A stretch of DNA of 13,142 bases from Trebonia sp. Its GTDB lineage: Bacteria > Actinomycetota > Actinomycetes > Streptosporangiales > Streptosporangiaceae. The position numbers were made by a program, and so were the translations under genes. Below are positions 6,706 to 12,476 of the stretch, piece after piece. Each line of letters starts with the position of its first letter. Within the stretch, counting starts at the first letter, position 1. The notes beneath the pieces were generated by a model that saw only the letters and a program-made list of their open reading frames with translations, did not search any database and was not told the origin of the DNA. Where the stretch lies: NCBI GenBank assembly GCA_030038035.1, contig JASHPP010000226.1:1-13142 (forward strand), given 5' to 3'.

Positions 6706-7443
6706 ATGGGCGCCAGCTCCGCATATGAGGCGTGCCGCGAGCTCTTCAACAGCTACCCCTTGGCAGTCAGGGCCGCTAACACTAGCGGAACCATCCTTCT
6801 GATGGTCCTCGTGGTGCGCGAGGAGCACACCGAGAGGTTCTACGTGCTTTCGCGCGACTGCCCCGATGCCAACCCACGCTACCACCTGCGGCTGTGGCGT
6901 ACCCGAGGTCTCGCGACCATCACGGCTGATGATGACGGCGTCCCCGATGTGATCATGAACATCCTGACCTGCGGTGTCCCGATCCCGCAGGACGAGTTCC
7001 TCTTCGGCTGGCGCGATCGGGACCAGATCACCGCTCTCGTCGTGTTCTACACCAGGTACAGTCCAGAGTCGCCCGAGCCAAGCTGGGCTGTGCTGCCACG
7101 GGTGGGCACCCTGGAGACGCATTGGCCTCCGTTTACGGGTGAGGCCGTGCTAGGCCCCTGGTTCTGGGAGCACTATCAGGTCGGCAACATAGTCTCTGTC
7201 GACGGCATCATCGCGGATAACCCGGCCACGGTCTTCTGGGTGGATACGCAGGCCATCCTCGGCTCCAACTGCTGCGTAGTGAAACGTGACATTACTGGTC
7301 CGGACGGACTCACCCTTCGCAGGGGACGCTATGTGTACCACGAGGCGCAATACACGGATGTGCCTGTGCCGTCACTTCCGGCATTGCTAGCAGACGCTTG
7401 CAATGCCGACCTAGCGCCCCGGTTCCGCCGGGGGACAGCATGA
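6706..7443 (+). CDS. Orphan protein of unknown function, 245 residues
   Basis: I do not recognise this protein. It is soluble-looking: no signal peptide, and one modest hydrophobic stretch (about 29-37) that reads as a beta-strand or buried helix. It is rich in aromatic residues (Trp/Tyr/Phe, for example WPPFTGE and GPWFWEHY around 139-157). It contains acidic turns such as TADDDGVPD (72-80) and a paired cysteine near 190. The ATG is preceded by AAGGGGGTGAG at about 8 bases, and a strong promoter lies upstream, so expression is well supported. It is the last gene of the low-GC segment and stops 59 bases before the AraC-type gene. The compact alternation of short hydrophobic strands suggests a mainly beta fold; that is inference. 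Confidence 0.75.
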   Translation: MGASSAYEACRELFNSYPLAVRAANTSGTILLMVLVVREEHTERFYVLSRDCPDANPRYHLRLWRTRGLATITADDDGVPDVIMNILTCGVPIPQDEFLFGWRDRDQITALVVFYTRYSPESPEPSWAVLPRVGTLETHWPPFTGEAVLGPWFWEHYQVGNIVSVDGIIADNPATVFWVDTQAILGSNCCVVKRDITGPDGLTLRRGRYVYHEAQYTDVPVPSLPALLADACNADLAPRFRRGTA

Positions 7444-7490
7444 ACCGGTCCCGTGATCGGCTCGGACTGAGCGCGCGGCGCGCGCCCCGG

Positions 7491-7496
7491 TAGGCT
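7491..7496 (+). promoter_or_regulatory. -10 element of a probable leaderless promoter for the AraC/VOC pair
   Basis: TAGGCT is followed by six bases (GCGGGC) and then ATG 7503, with no ribosome site before the ATG. This is the same layout as at 2901, 3014 and 11757. No clear -35 hexamer is seen. Confidence 0.55.
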
Positions 7497-7502
7497 GCGG
7501 GC

Positions 7503-7985
7503 ATGACGTTCCGGCAGGCGGACGTGGCGTCGCTGCGGATGCTGCGGCAGGCCAGGGACCGAATCGACCGGGACTACGGCCAGAACATTCCCATCGCGGC
7601 GCTGGCCAACGGTGCGGGATACTCGCGGGAGCACTTCATCCGCGCCTTCCGCGCGGCGTACGGGCAGACGCCTGGGCGATACCGGACCAGGCGGCGGGTC
7701 GAGCGGGCCTGCGAGCTGCTGCGGTCCGCTAACCTCACCGTCACCGAGATATGCCACCTGGTTGGCTTCACCAGCCTCGGCACGTTCAGCACGCGGTTCG
7801 CCGAGCACACCGGCATGTCCCCGTCCCGCTACCGCGCGGAGGCGGCCAGCCGGGGCGGGCCGGCTCCCATCCCCGGCTGCTTCGTCCTGATGTGGGAGAC
7901 CGGCCTGCCCGCTCCGGGCCGCGGCCAAGGCAGCACTTCCGGAGAAGCCCGCGAACTGTCCGACGGCGTACCGTCTGGCGCATGA
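7503..7985 (+). CDS. AraC-family transcriptional regulator, DNA-binding domain only
   Basis: 160 residues, of which 10-112 are the AraC/XylS double helix-turn-helix. The first HTH is at about 30-51 (IAALANGAGYSREHFIRAFR) and the second at about 79-101 (VTEICHLVGFTSLGTFSTRF), followed by the family's closing G-M-S-P-S-R-Y-R. No sensory domain precedes it. The tail (113-160) is Gly/Pro-rich and variable. The gene has a leaderless-type promoter, and its TGA overlaps the next start as ATGA, coupling it to the VOC protein. In actinomycetes such short AraC proteins often sit directly before a VOC gene. It probably controls its own operon; the effector is unknown. Confidence 0.92.
   Translation: MTFRQADVASLRMLRQARDRIDRDYGQNIPIAALANGAGYSREHFIRAFRAAYGQTPGRYRTRRRVERACELLRSANLTVTEICHLVGFTSLGTFSTRFAEHTGMSPSRYRAEAASRGGPAPIPGCFVLMWETGLPAPGRGQGSTSGEARELSDGVPSGA
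7969..7974 (+). promoter_or_regulatory. Possible internal leaderless -10 for the VOC gene
   Basis: TACCGT lies 7 bases before ATG 7982, inside the 3' end of the AraC gene. It may allow independent expression of the VOC gene. Because the region is coding, chance occurrence is likely, so confidence is low. Confidence 0.3.
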
Positions 7986-8395
7986 TCAACGGCATTGACA
8001 TCGTGTCGGTCTGGGTGCTTGACCAGGACTCGGCCAGAGACTTCTACACAGGGAAGCTGGGCTTCGAGCTCACCAACGACATCAAGCTCGACAACGGGAT
8101 GCGCTGGCTGACCGTGCGCCCGCCGGGGAGCACCGGCCAGGAGTTCGTGCTGATGGACCCCGCGCACTCGATGCTCGACCGGCAGACCGCCGAGCAGGTC
8201 CGGGCGCTGGTGGCGAAGGGCGCCCTCTCCCCCGGCGTGCTGGCCACGTCCGACTGCCGCGGCGACTACGCGGTGCTCGTGCAGCGCGGCGTCGAGTTCA
8301 CGCAGCCGCCCGCCGAGCGGCCTTACGGGATCGAGGCGATCCTGCGCGACGACTCGGGCAACTGGTTCAGCTTCACCCAGCGAAAGGGATGGTGA
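7982..8395 (+). CDS. VOC-superfamily (glyoxalase/bleomycin-resistance fold) protein
   Basis: 137 residues with the two-module VOC layout. The first begaβ unit opens VSVWVLDQDSARDFYTGKLGFE (8-29), and the second includes the repeat-like GVEFTQPPAERPYGIEAILRDDSGNWFSF (about 104-132). The usual metal-binding histidine at the first strand is replaced by V/W, as in a common actinobacterial subgroup paired with AraC regulators. Catalysis as a classical glyoxalase I is therefore unlikely, and binding or dioxygenase-like activity stays open. The acidic E121 and D126 in the second module could still serve as ligands. It starts with ATG inside the AraC stop. A 10-bp palindrome GACCGCGGTC overlaps its own stop codon. 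Confidence 0.88.
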   Translation: MINGIDIVSVWVLDQDSARDFYTGKLGFELTNDIKLDNGMRWLTVRPPGSTGQEFVLMDPAHSMLDRQTAEQVRALVAKGALSPGVLATSDCRGDYAVLVQRGVEFTQPPAERPYGIEAILRDDSGNWFSFTQRKGW

Positions 8396-8449
8396 CCGCG
8401 GTCAAGGGACGTGCGGGTCCTGTTTAGGGCGGACCGTCAGGGTCAGGCC

Positions 8450-8463
8450 GGGACTTCAGGCCG
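8450..8463. promoter_or_regulatory. DosR/DevR-like box upstream of the PNPOx gene
   Basis: GGGACTTCAGGCCG matches 11 of 14 positions of the mycobacterial DosR palindrome GGGACTWWAGTCCC. It lies 71-84 bases before the ATG at 8534, a normal activator position. A second, looser GGGAC...GTCC pair with a 6-base centre is at 8406-8420. PNPOx-fold proteins such as Rv0080 belong to the DosR regulon, which fits. No dosRS genes are in this window, and the match could be chance. Confidence 0.4.
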
Positions 8464-8533
8464 CAGCATCCCCGCGCCGGCGTGACAAGGCTGGAGACAC
8501 GTAAGAGCCTGTCGATGGCGGAGGTGCATGCAC

Positions 8534-8989
8534 ATGGCAACCGGGAAGGAGCGCGCGGCTAACCGGGACGCGCTCAGTGTGTTGTCAGGCACGCATTCGC
8601 TGCGGACGCTCAGCCCGGACGAGTGCTTCGACCTGCTGGAACCGGGCGGCGTCGGCCGCGTCGCGTTCATGTCCGCGGACGGGGTCATGGTGCTGCCGGT
8701 CAACTTCGCCGTGCTGGGCAGGGCCATCATCTTCCGCACCGCACCGGACACGCTGCTCGCCGTCTACGCCAATGCCCGTGTCGGCTTCGAAGCCGACAGC
8801 GTCGACGAGGCGCTGCAGGCAGGCTGGAGCGTCCTCGTGCAGGGCCACGCGCACACGATCAACGACGAGCGTGAGGTCAGGCACCTGGAGGACGCTACCC
8901 GTCTCCAGCCGTGGGCAGGCGGCGCGCGGGACGTGTACGTCCGCATCGCCCCGGCCCGGATCAGCGGGCGGCGCATCGGGCCAGGCTGA
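8534..8989 (+). CDS. Pyridoxamine 5'-phosphate oxidase-like (split beta-barrel flavin/F420-binding) protein
   Basis: 151 residues from ATG 8534. GGAGG at 8520-8524 gives 9-base spacing to this ATG but only 3 to the in-frame ATG 8528. Family markers are the opening LSPDECFDLLEPGGVGRVAF, the strand MVLPVNF (about 52-58), IIFRTAPDT, then VGFEADSVDEALQAGWSVLVQGHA. The C-terminal signature is PWAGGARDVYVRIAPARISGRRI. This is the group of small actinobacterial PNPOx-fold proteins that bind FMN or F420 and are often induced by hypoxia or stress, not the true vitamin B6 oxidase. The substrate is unknown. A DosR-like box lies in the 138-base upstream gap. It appears to be monocistronic and is followed by the hairpin repeats. 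Confidence 0.88.
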   Translation: MATGKERAANRDALSVLSGTHSLRTLSPDECFDLLEPGGVGRVAFMSADGVMVLPVNFAVLGRAIIFRTAPDTLLAVYANARVGFEADSVDEALQAGWSVLVQGHAHTINDEREVRHLEDATRLQPWAGGARDVYVRIAPARISGRRIGPG

Positions 8990-9064
8990 ACCGCCCGGGC
9001 TGGCCCGCTGCGTGGGCCGGGCGCGTGGCGGGCCGACCCCACCGCGGGCGGCACTAACCCGGCT

Positions 9065-9087
9065 TGGCGGTGGGGCCCCCAACGCCA
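9065..9087. repeat. Hairpin repeat, copy 2 (degenerate)
   Basis: TGGCG (9065-9069) pairs with CGCCA (9083-9087) around a GTGGGGCCCCCAA centre. That centre is nearly identical to copy 3, 27 bases downstream. The outer TATT/AATA bases of the family are missing here, so the stem is only 5 bp. Confidence 0.55.
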
Positions 9088-9091
9088 GCCC

Positions 9092-9120
9092 TATTGGCGC
9101 CGGGGCCCCCAACGCCAATA
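9092..9120. repeat. Hairpin repeat, copy 3 (8-bp stem)
   Basis: TATTGGCG (9092-9099) is perfectly complementary to CGCCAATA (9113-9120), with a GGGGCCC-rich loop. It shares CCTATTGG, the GGGGCCC centre and CCAATAAC with copy 1 at 15-43. The arm bases differ, but pairing is kept (T-A pairs in copy 1 become C-G here). This looks like compensatory change in a structure under constraint. It lies about 100 bases past the PNPOx stop. Confidence 0.7.
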
Positions 9121-9135
9121 ACAGCGCCACGGCCA

Positions 9136-9309
9136 GTGCTGGAGGCGCTGGTGGAGCGAACCGCCGGGCACGCGACCCTCCGCCTCCAGGTGGCGAAGTT
9201 GGTCAGCCGAGGGAGAGGGGACGGCTCGTTACGGGTAAACCTTCCGCAGGGCCGAGCCGGGCGCGTGCCGACCACCACGATCACCGATCTATTCACGGGG
9301 AAGCGATGA
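9136..9309 (+). CDS. Possible small ORF overlapping the TsaA-like gene start
   Basis: This frame could encode 57 residues from GTG 9136 (or 52 from GTG 9151, which has GGAGG five bases upstream). Its first ~25 codons show coding-like composition: nearly all third positions are G or C, while second positions are about half A/T. The TGA overlaps the next ATG as ATGA, a coupling geometry. The product (VLEALVERTAGHATLRLQ...) matches nothing I know, and the second half is Gly/Arg-rich. It may be the 3' remnant of an older gene or a true small protein. The rest of 8990-9305 shows only repeats. A 9-bp inverted repeat CTGGAGGCG/CGCCTCCAG (9139-9147 and 9181-9189) lies inside it. Confidence 0.25.
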   Translation: MLEALVERTAGHATLRLQVAKLVSRGRGDGSLRVNLPQGRAGRVPTTTITDLFTGKR

Positions 9310-9767
9310 GCGATTCGATCACCGTCACGCCGATCGGCGCTGTGCGTGGCGGGCGCACCGAGATCTACGAGGACAACTGGGGCGACGTGACCGCGAGGAT
9401 CGTCCTTGACCCCGCCGAGGTCGAGCCGGAGGCCACGATCGGGCTGGCGGACTACTCTCACCTCGAGGTGGTGTTCGTGTTCCACCTGGCCATCACCGAC
9501 CGCCGCGGGGCATTTCATCCCCGGGGCGACCCGCGGTGGCCGATGGTGGGAGTGCTGGCGGGGCGCTCCCCGCTGCGGCCGAACCACCTCGGCGTCTCGC
9601 GCTGTGAGCTGCTGTCGGTCGACGGGCTTGAGCTGACCGTCCGCGGGCTTGACGCGCTGGACGGGTCACCGGTGCTCGACGTGAAGCCGTACATCAGCCA
9701 GCTGGCCCCGCGCGGTCAGGTACGCGAACCAGAGTGGGTCAGCGAGCTCATGCGCGATTACTACTGA
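9306..9767 (+). CDS. TsaA/TrmO-like SAM-dependent tRNA methyltransferase domain protein
   Basis: 153 residues that match the N-terminal beta-barrel of the TrmO/YaeB (UPF0066) family, which in E. coli methylates N6-threonylcarbamoyladenosine at tRNA position 37. Motifs in order are ITVTPIGAVRGGR (5-17), the LADYSHLEVVFVFH strand (47-60), GRSPLRPNHLGVSRCELL (86-103, the SAM loop RSPxRPNxxGxS) and LDALDGSPVLDVKPYI (115-130). The E. coli enzyme is about 80 residues longer and has a C-terminal domain that is absent here, as in the short actinobacterial subgroup, so the tRNA activity is not certain. ATG 9306 is chosen for the GGGGAAG site about 5 bases upstream; the frame stays open far upstream but with no homology. 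Confidence 0.88.
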   Translation: MSDSITVTPIGAVRGGRTEIYEDNWGDVTARIVLDPAEVEPEATIGLADYSHLEVVFVFHLAITDRRGAFHPRGDPRWPMVGVLAGRSPLRPNHLGVSRCELLSVDGLELTVRGLDALDGSPVLDVKPYISQLAPRGQVREPEWVSELMRDYY

Positions 9768-9819
9768 CCGGCCCTTTCGTCGAGAGTAGTTTCGCAGAGG
9801 CCAGTCCCTATAGAACACG

Positions 9820-9832
9820 CGTTTGACAAACG
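9820..9832. promoter_or_regulatory. 13-bp inverted repeat CGTTTG-A-CAAACG over a TTGACA -35 box
   Basis: Two perfectly complementary 6-base arms surround a single A. The right arm overlaps the TTGACA at 9823-9828. A dimeric repressor bound here would block the promoter of the gene at 9891. Confidence 0.45.
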
Positions 9833-9851
9833 AACAGGTTTCCGGCAGTGT
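9823..9851 (+). promoter_or_regulatory. Candidate promoter for the 120-residue protein
   Basis: A perfect TTGACA (9823-9828) is followed by a 17-base spacer and a weak -10 CAGTGT (9846-9851). The expected start of transcription is near 9858, about 33 bases before the ATG, which leaves room for the AGAGGGG ribosome site. A second TTGACC at 9851 has no usable -10. Confidence 0.4.
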
Positions 9852-9890
9852 TGACCTCACTGCACAATGCTCAGAAAGAGGGGTCGAATC

Positions 9891-10253
9891 ATGGGTCAGA
9901 AGACTGTCCGGTTTAGCGATCTGAGCGGCCAGCTCATCATGCGCGACGACGCGCTAGCGCGCATCGTGATCCACGAGCACCCCGATCTCGGCGAGGGACC
10001 GGTGGAGATCGAGGCGCTCGCCGACGAGGCCCTGGCCTTGGAGAAGGACACGCTGCGGGTTGCCGTGCTCGACCTGTACCTGCCCGGCGAAGACCTGCCA
10101 AGGCGCGTCACGATGGACGCCGACGCGTTCGGGGACCGGGTCACCGAGAAGCCCGTGAGCGAGATGCTGGTGAACGCGCGGCCGGTCAAGCGGGTCGGAC
10201 GCCCGAGGCTCGCGCGGACGACTGGGGCGGACGGGGCTGAGGCGGCCGGGTAG
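9891..10253 (+). CDS. Conserved hypothetical protein with AT-hook-like tail
   Basis: 120 residues from ATG 9891, chosen because AGAGGGG (9877-9883) lies 7 bases upstream; an in-frame ATG at 9867 has no such site. Residues 1-95 are acidic and mixed alpha/beta, opening MGQKTVRFSDLSGQLI and containing IVIHEHPDLGEGPVEIEAL (25-43) and LDLYLPGEDLPRRVTMDAD (60-78). The C-terminal VKRVGRPRLART (99-110) has the GRPR core of an AT-hook, suggesting minor-groove DNA contact. I do not recognise a named family. A nucleoid or regulatory role is inference from the tail alone. It appears monocistronic, with an inverted repeat over its promoter. Confidence 0.75.
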   Translation: MGQKTVRFSDLSGQLIMRDDALARIVIHEHPDLGEGPVEIEALADEALALEKDTLRVAVLDLYLPGEDLPRRVTMDADAFGDRVTEKPVSEMLVNARPVKRVGRPRLARTTGADGAEAAG

Positions 10254-10274
10254 CTGGGGCGGCACCGAGCCTGC

Positions 10275-10306
10275 GCGGAGGTGCCTCGGGGCGGAGGTGC
10301 GTCGGG
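10275..10306. repeat. 16-bp tandem repeat in the convergent intergenic gap
   Basis: GCGGAGGTGCCTCGGG (10275-10290) is followed directly by a copy differing at one base (10291-10306). The gap 10254-10327 separates two genes that meet tail to tail. GGCACC at 10261-10266 can also pair with GGTGCC at 10280-10285, a weak terminator-like fold. Confidence 0.7.
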
Positions 10307-10327
10307 AGCGGTGGTGGCCGACTGTGG

Positions 10328-11749
10328 TCAGGCGGCGGCGCGGGCCGGGCTGACCGCGGCTTGCCGGGCCCGCGAGGCCGAGGCGCGCGATACGAGCCCG
10401 GTGATGCCGAGGATCAGCAGCAGCGCGAGGCCGGCGAGCACGTACGCGTTCCCCGCCAGCAGCTGCAGGCCGTGCCAGTGGTACTCGAGGAACCACGGCT
10501 GGTCGCCGTCCAGCTGGTACTTGGTCACCGGGGTGTACGGCGCGGCCCAGATGAGCCCGTTCGTGAAGTTTCCAGGACCGCTCGTGTAGACGCTCCAGAG
10601 GCTGCCTGGCCACGACGCGAACACGAGCAGGATGCCGACCGCGACGGCGGCGGACCCGGCCGCCGCGCGGCGGCGGCCGGCCTGCCACGCACGGAAGGCG
10701 TAGTGGCCGGCCGCGATCATGCCGGGCACCACCCACACCCAGTGGTGGTCCCAGCTGATCGGCGAGTCAAGCAGCCCGACGAGGGCCGCCGTGAGCAGCC
10801 CGAGCATGGCGTGTCCAGCGCGGTGCAGCATGGCGGCGCAGAGCAGGCCGAACACCGTCACCACCACGACGGCGACCACCCAGGGCACCGTCCCCGCGTC
10901 GATGCTGCCCGCCAGCCGTGTCGTGATCGCGCGCAGCGACTGGTTCCCTGTCCAGCCAACGAACCCGGTGCGCCCGTCCTGGATGAACAGGCCGTTCAGC
11001 CAGTAGTCCCTGGAGTCGCCGGGCAGGACGAGGAAGCCAAGGAGCACCGTGGCGACGAAGCCGCCGGCAGCCATCCCCGCCTGCCGGAACTTGCGCGTGA
11101 GCAGCAGGTACGGGATGAAGATCAGCGGGGTCAGCTTGATCCCGGCGGCAAACCCGGTCGCCAGCCCCTTCCACCGGCCGCGCAGCCGGGTGTCCGGCTG
11201 GCACAGGTCCCAGATGATCAGCGCCATCAGCAGCAGGTTGACCTGCCCCAGGTACATGGTGCGGAACACGGGCTCGGTGAGCAGCCCGGCCGCCGCGCCG
11301 AGGAGAGCACCGCCCGCCCGGACCCGGCGGTCGGTGTGGCCGAGCGCCGCCACCGTGCACCAGCCCGCCGCGACCAGCGCGACCAGGTTGACCGCCTGGG
11401 ACAGCCGGGGCAGGATCGACCACGGCACGAACGACACGACGGCGAAGAACAGCGCGGCGAACGGCGTGTATGTGAACTTCAGTGACACGCTGTTCAGCGG
11501 CCAGTCGTACAGCGGGTCGGCCAGCGTCGAGTTGTACGGCGGGCTGATATGCCTGACGATGAGGCCGCCGTCCCTGTACACCTTCAGGTCGGCTGGGTAC
11601 AGCGTGTAACCGACCGGGTGGATCGCCGAGTAGATCGCCCACAGCGCGAGCATGAGAGCAAAAGCCGCGGCCCCTGCGATCAGGAGGCGCGTGCCTTTGA
11701 GCTTCCCACTGGACGTGGCTACGCCTAGGCGATCAAGCACGGAGCTCAC
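10328..11749 (-). CDS. GT87-family (DUF2029) polyprenyl-phosphate-mannose-dependent membrane mannosyltransferase
   Basis: 473 residues with about ten hydrophobic segments across the membrane. GT87/GT-C markers appear in order: the first periplasmic loop ADLKVYRDGG (53-62) with the catalytic-type acidic D54, the FTYTPFAAL motif (92-100), GQVNLLLMALIIWD (168-181), KLTPLIF (205-211), GNQSLRA (268-274) and SPISWDHHWVW (329-339). Family members such as PimE and related enzymes add alpha-1,2-mannose from polyprenyl-phosphate-mannose to phosphatidylinositol mannosides, lipomannan or cell-wall glycans. Which acceptor is used here is not visible. The GTG start lies 7 bases behind TAAGGT without a ribosome site, so the mRNA is probably leaderless; a second in-frame GTG is four codons later. 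It stands alone, convergent with the 120-residue protein. Confidence 0.92.
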   Translation of the reverse strand: MSSVLDRLGVATSSGKLKGTRLLIAGAAAFALMLALWAIYSAIHPVGYTLYPADLKVYRDGGLIVRHISPPYNSTLADPLYDWPLNSVSLKFTYTPFAALFFAVVSFVPWSILPRLSQAVNLVALVAAGWCTVAALGHTDRRVRAGGALLGAAAGLLTEPVFRTMYLGQVNLLLMALIIWDLCQPDTRLRGRWKGLATGFAAGIKLTPLIFIPYLLLTRKFRQAGMAAGGFVATVLLGFLVLPGDSRDYWLNGLFIQDGRTGFVGWTGNQSLRAITTRLAGSIDAGTVPWVVAVVVVTVFGLLCAAMLHRAGHAMLGLLTAALVGLLDSPISWDHHWVWVVPGMIAAGHYAFRAWQAGRRRAAAGSAAVAVGILLVFASWPGSLWSVYTSGPGNFTNGLIWAAPYTPVTKYQLDGDQPWFLEYHWHGLQLLAGNAYVLAGLALLLILGITGLVSRASASRARQAAVSPARAAA

Positions 11750-11756
11750 CCGGCAA

Positions 11757-11762
11757 ACCTTA
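11757..11762 (-). promoter_or_regulatory. -10 element of a probable leaderless promoter for the GT87 gene
   Basis: Reading leftward, TAAGGT is followed by seven bases (TTGCCGG) and GTG 11749. An inverted repeat AACCT-TAC-AGGTT (11756-11768) overlaps the element and could be an operator. No good -35 box is seen. Confidence 0.5.
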
Positions 11763-11831
11763 CAGGTTCTTAACTGTTGTTGCGCCGCCCACGCCCACTT
11801 CTATCGTGGCGAAACGAGTCGTGCCAGGGCG

Positions 11832-11852
11832 GACGGGGAGGTACCCCTCGTC
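11832..11852 (-). terminator. Hairpin just past the HAD gene
   Basis: GGGG (11835-11838) pairs with CCCC (11844-11847) over a 5-base loop. After a 2-base bulge, GAC at 11832-11834 pairs with GTC at 11850-11852. It starts 3 bases after the leftward stop codon and lacks a T-run, so it is a possible transcript end, not a proven one. Confidence 0.35.
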
Positions 11853-11855
11853 GCG

Positions 11856-12476
11856 TCACGGGATCGCAGCCCGCAGGTCCGCGTACACGGCGGGAAATTC
11901 CGTAAGCGACGCGAGCACCCGGTCCGCGCCCGCCGCCAGGAGGTCACGATCCGTGAACGATCCGGTCGCCACGCCCACCGCCCGCGCCCCCGCCTGGACG
12001 GCGGCCGCCATGTCCGCGGGCGTGTCGCCCACATAGACGACGGCCCGCAAGCCGGCCAGCACCGCCGCCTTCTGCGGGCCGTGCACGTCGGCGAACAGCT
12101 CGTCGGCGGTGAGCCCGGTGCCGTCCAGGCTCAACCGAGCCGTCACCTCGTACTTGGCGGTGATCACGACGGCGCGCGCGCCCGCCGCCCGGACCGCGGC
12201 CAGCGCCTCGGCGGCGCCGGGCAGCACGCTGGTCAGCGGCCCCGCCAGCCGCACGTAGTGCTCGCGGTAGACGCGCATGGCGAACGGCACCTGCCCGGCG
12301 GGAAACCAGAACGCGAGCTCGTCCTCCAGCTTGATGCCGAGCCTGCTGTCCACGGCGGCGGGGTCGATCGGCACGCCCGTGTCCGCCGCGACCCCGGCGA
12401 ACGCGGCCAGGATGGCGCGCCGCGAGTCGATCAGCGTCATGTCGAGGTCGAACCCGACCGGTGCCTGCGCCATCAT
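11856..12476 (-). CDS. HAD-superfamily phosphatase, phosphoglycolate phosphatase-like
   Basis: 206 residues with all four HAD motifs. Motif I is FDLDMTLID with nucleophile D10 and D12, motif II is VVITAK with T106, motif III is K136 in GPQKAAVL, and motif IV is VYVGDTPADM with D151 and D155. A helical cap occupies about 18-85, the subclass I cap arrangement of Gph/beta-phosphoglucomutase-like enzymes. It should hydrolyse a small phosphate ester in the cytosol; the substrate is not evident. ATGATG begins the gene, and the first ATG overlaps the transporter's TGA as ATGA, so the two are coupled. The methionine after the DxD is ordinary for this branch. Confidence 0.93.
   Translation of the reverse strand: MMAQAPVGFDLDMTLIDSRRAILAAFAGVAADTGVPIDPAAVDSRLGIKLEDELAFWFPAGQVPFAMRVYREHYVRLAGPLTSVLPGAAEALAAVRAAGARAVVITAKYEVTARLSLDGTGLTADELFADVHGPQKAAVLAGLRAVVYVGDTPADMAAAVQAGARAVGVATGSFTDRDLLAAGADRVLASLTEFPAVYADLRAAIP

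Noticed and set aside
6334..7122. Minus-strand open frame of 262 codons opposite the orphan gene
   Set aside because: No promoter or ribosome site; the opposite strand has both for the gene at 6706.
8394..8403. Palindrome GACCGCGGTC at the VOC stop
   Set aside because: Short and GC-rich, with no partner feature; probably chance, noted only in the VOC entry.
8577..9305. Upstream extension of the TsaA-like frame
   Set aside because: It overlaps the PNPOx gene and the repeats with no homology; ATG 9306 has a ribosome site.
10361..11485. Plus-strand open frame opposite the GT87 gene
   Set aside because: Antisense to a confidently assigned membrane protein; composition is shadow-like.
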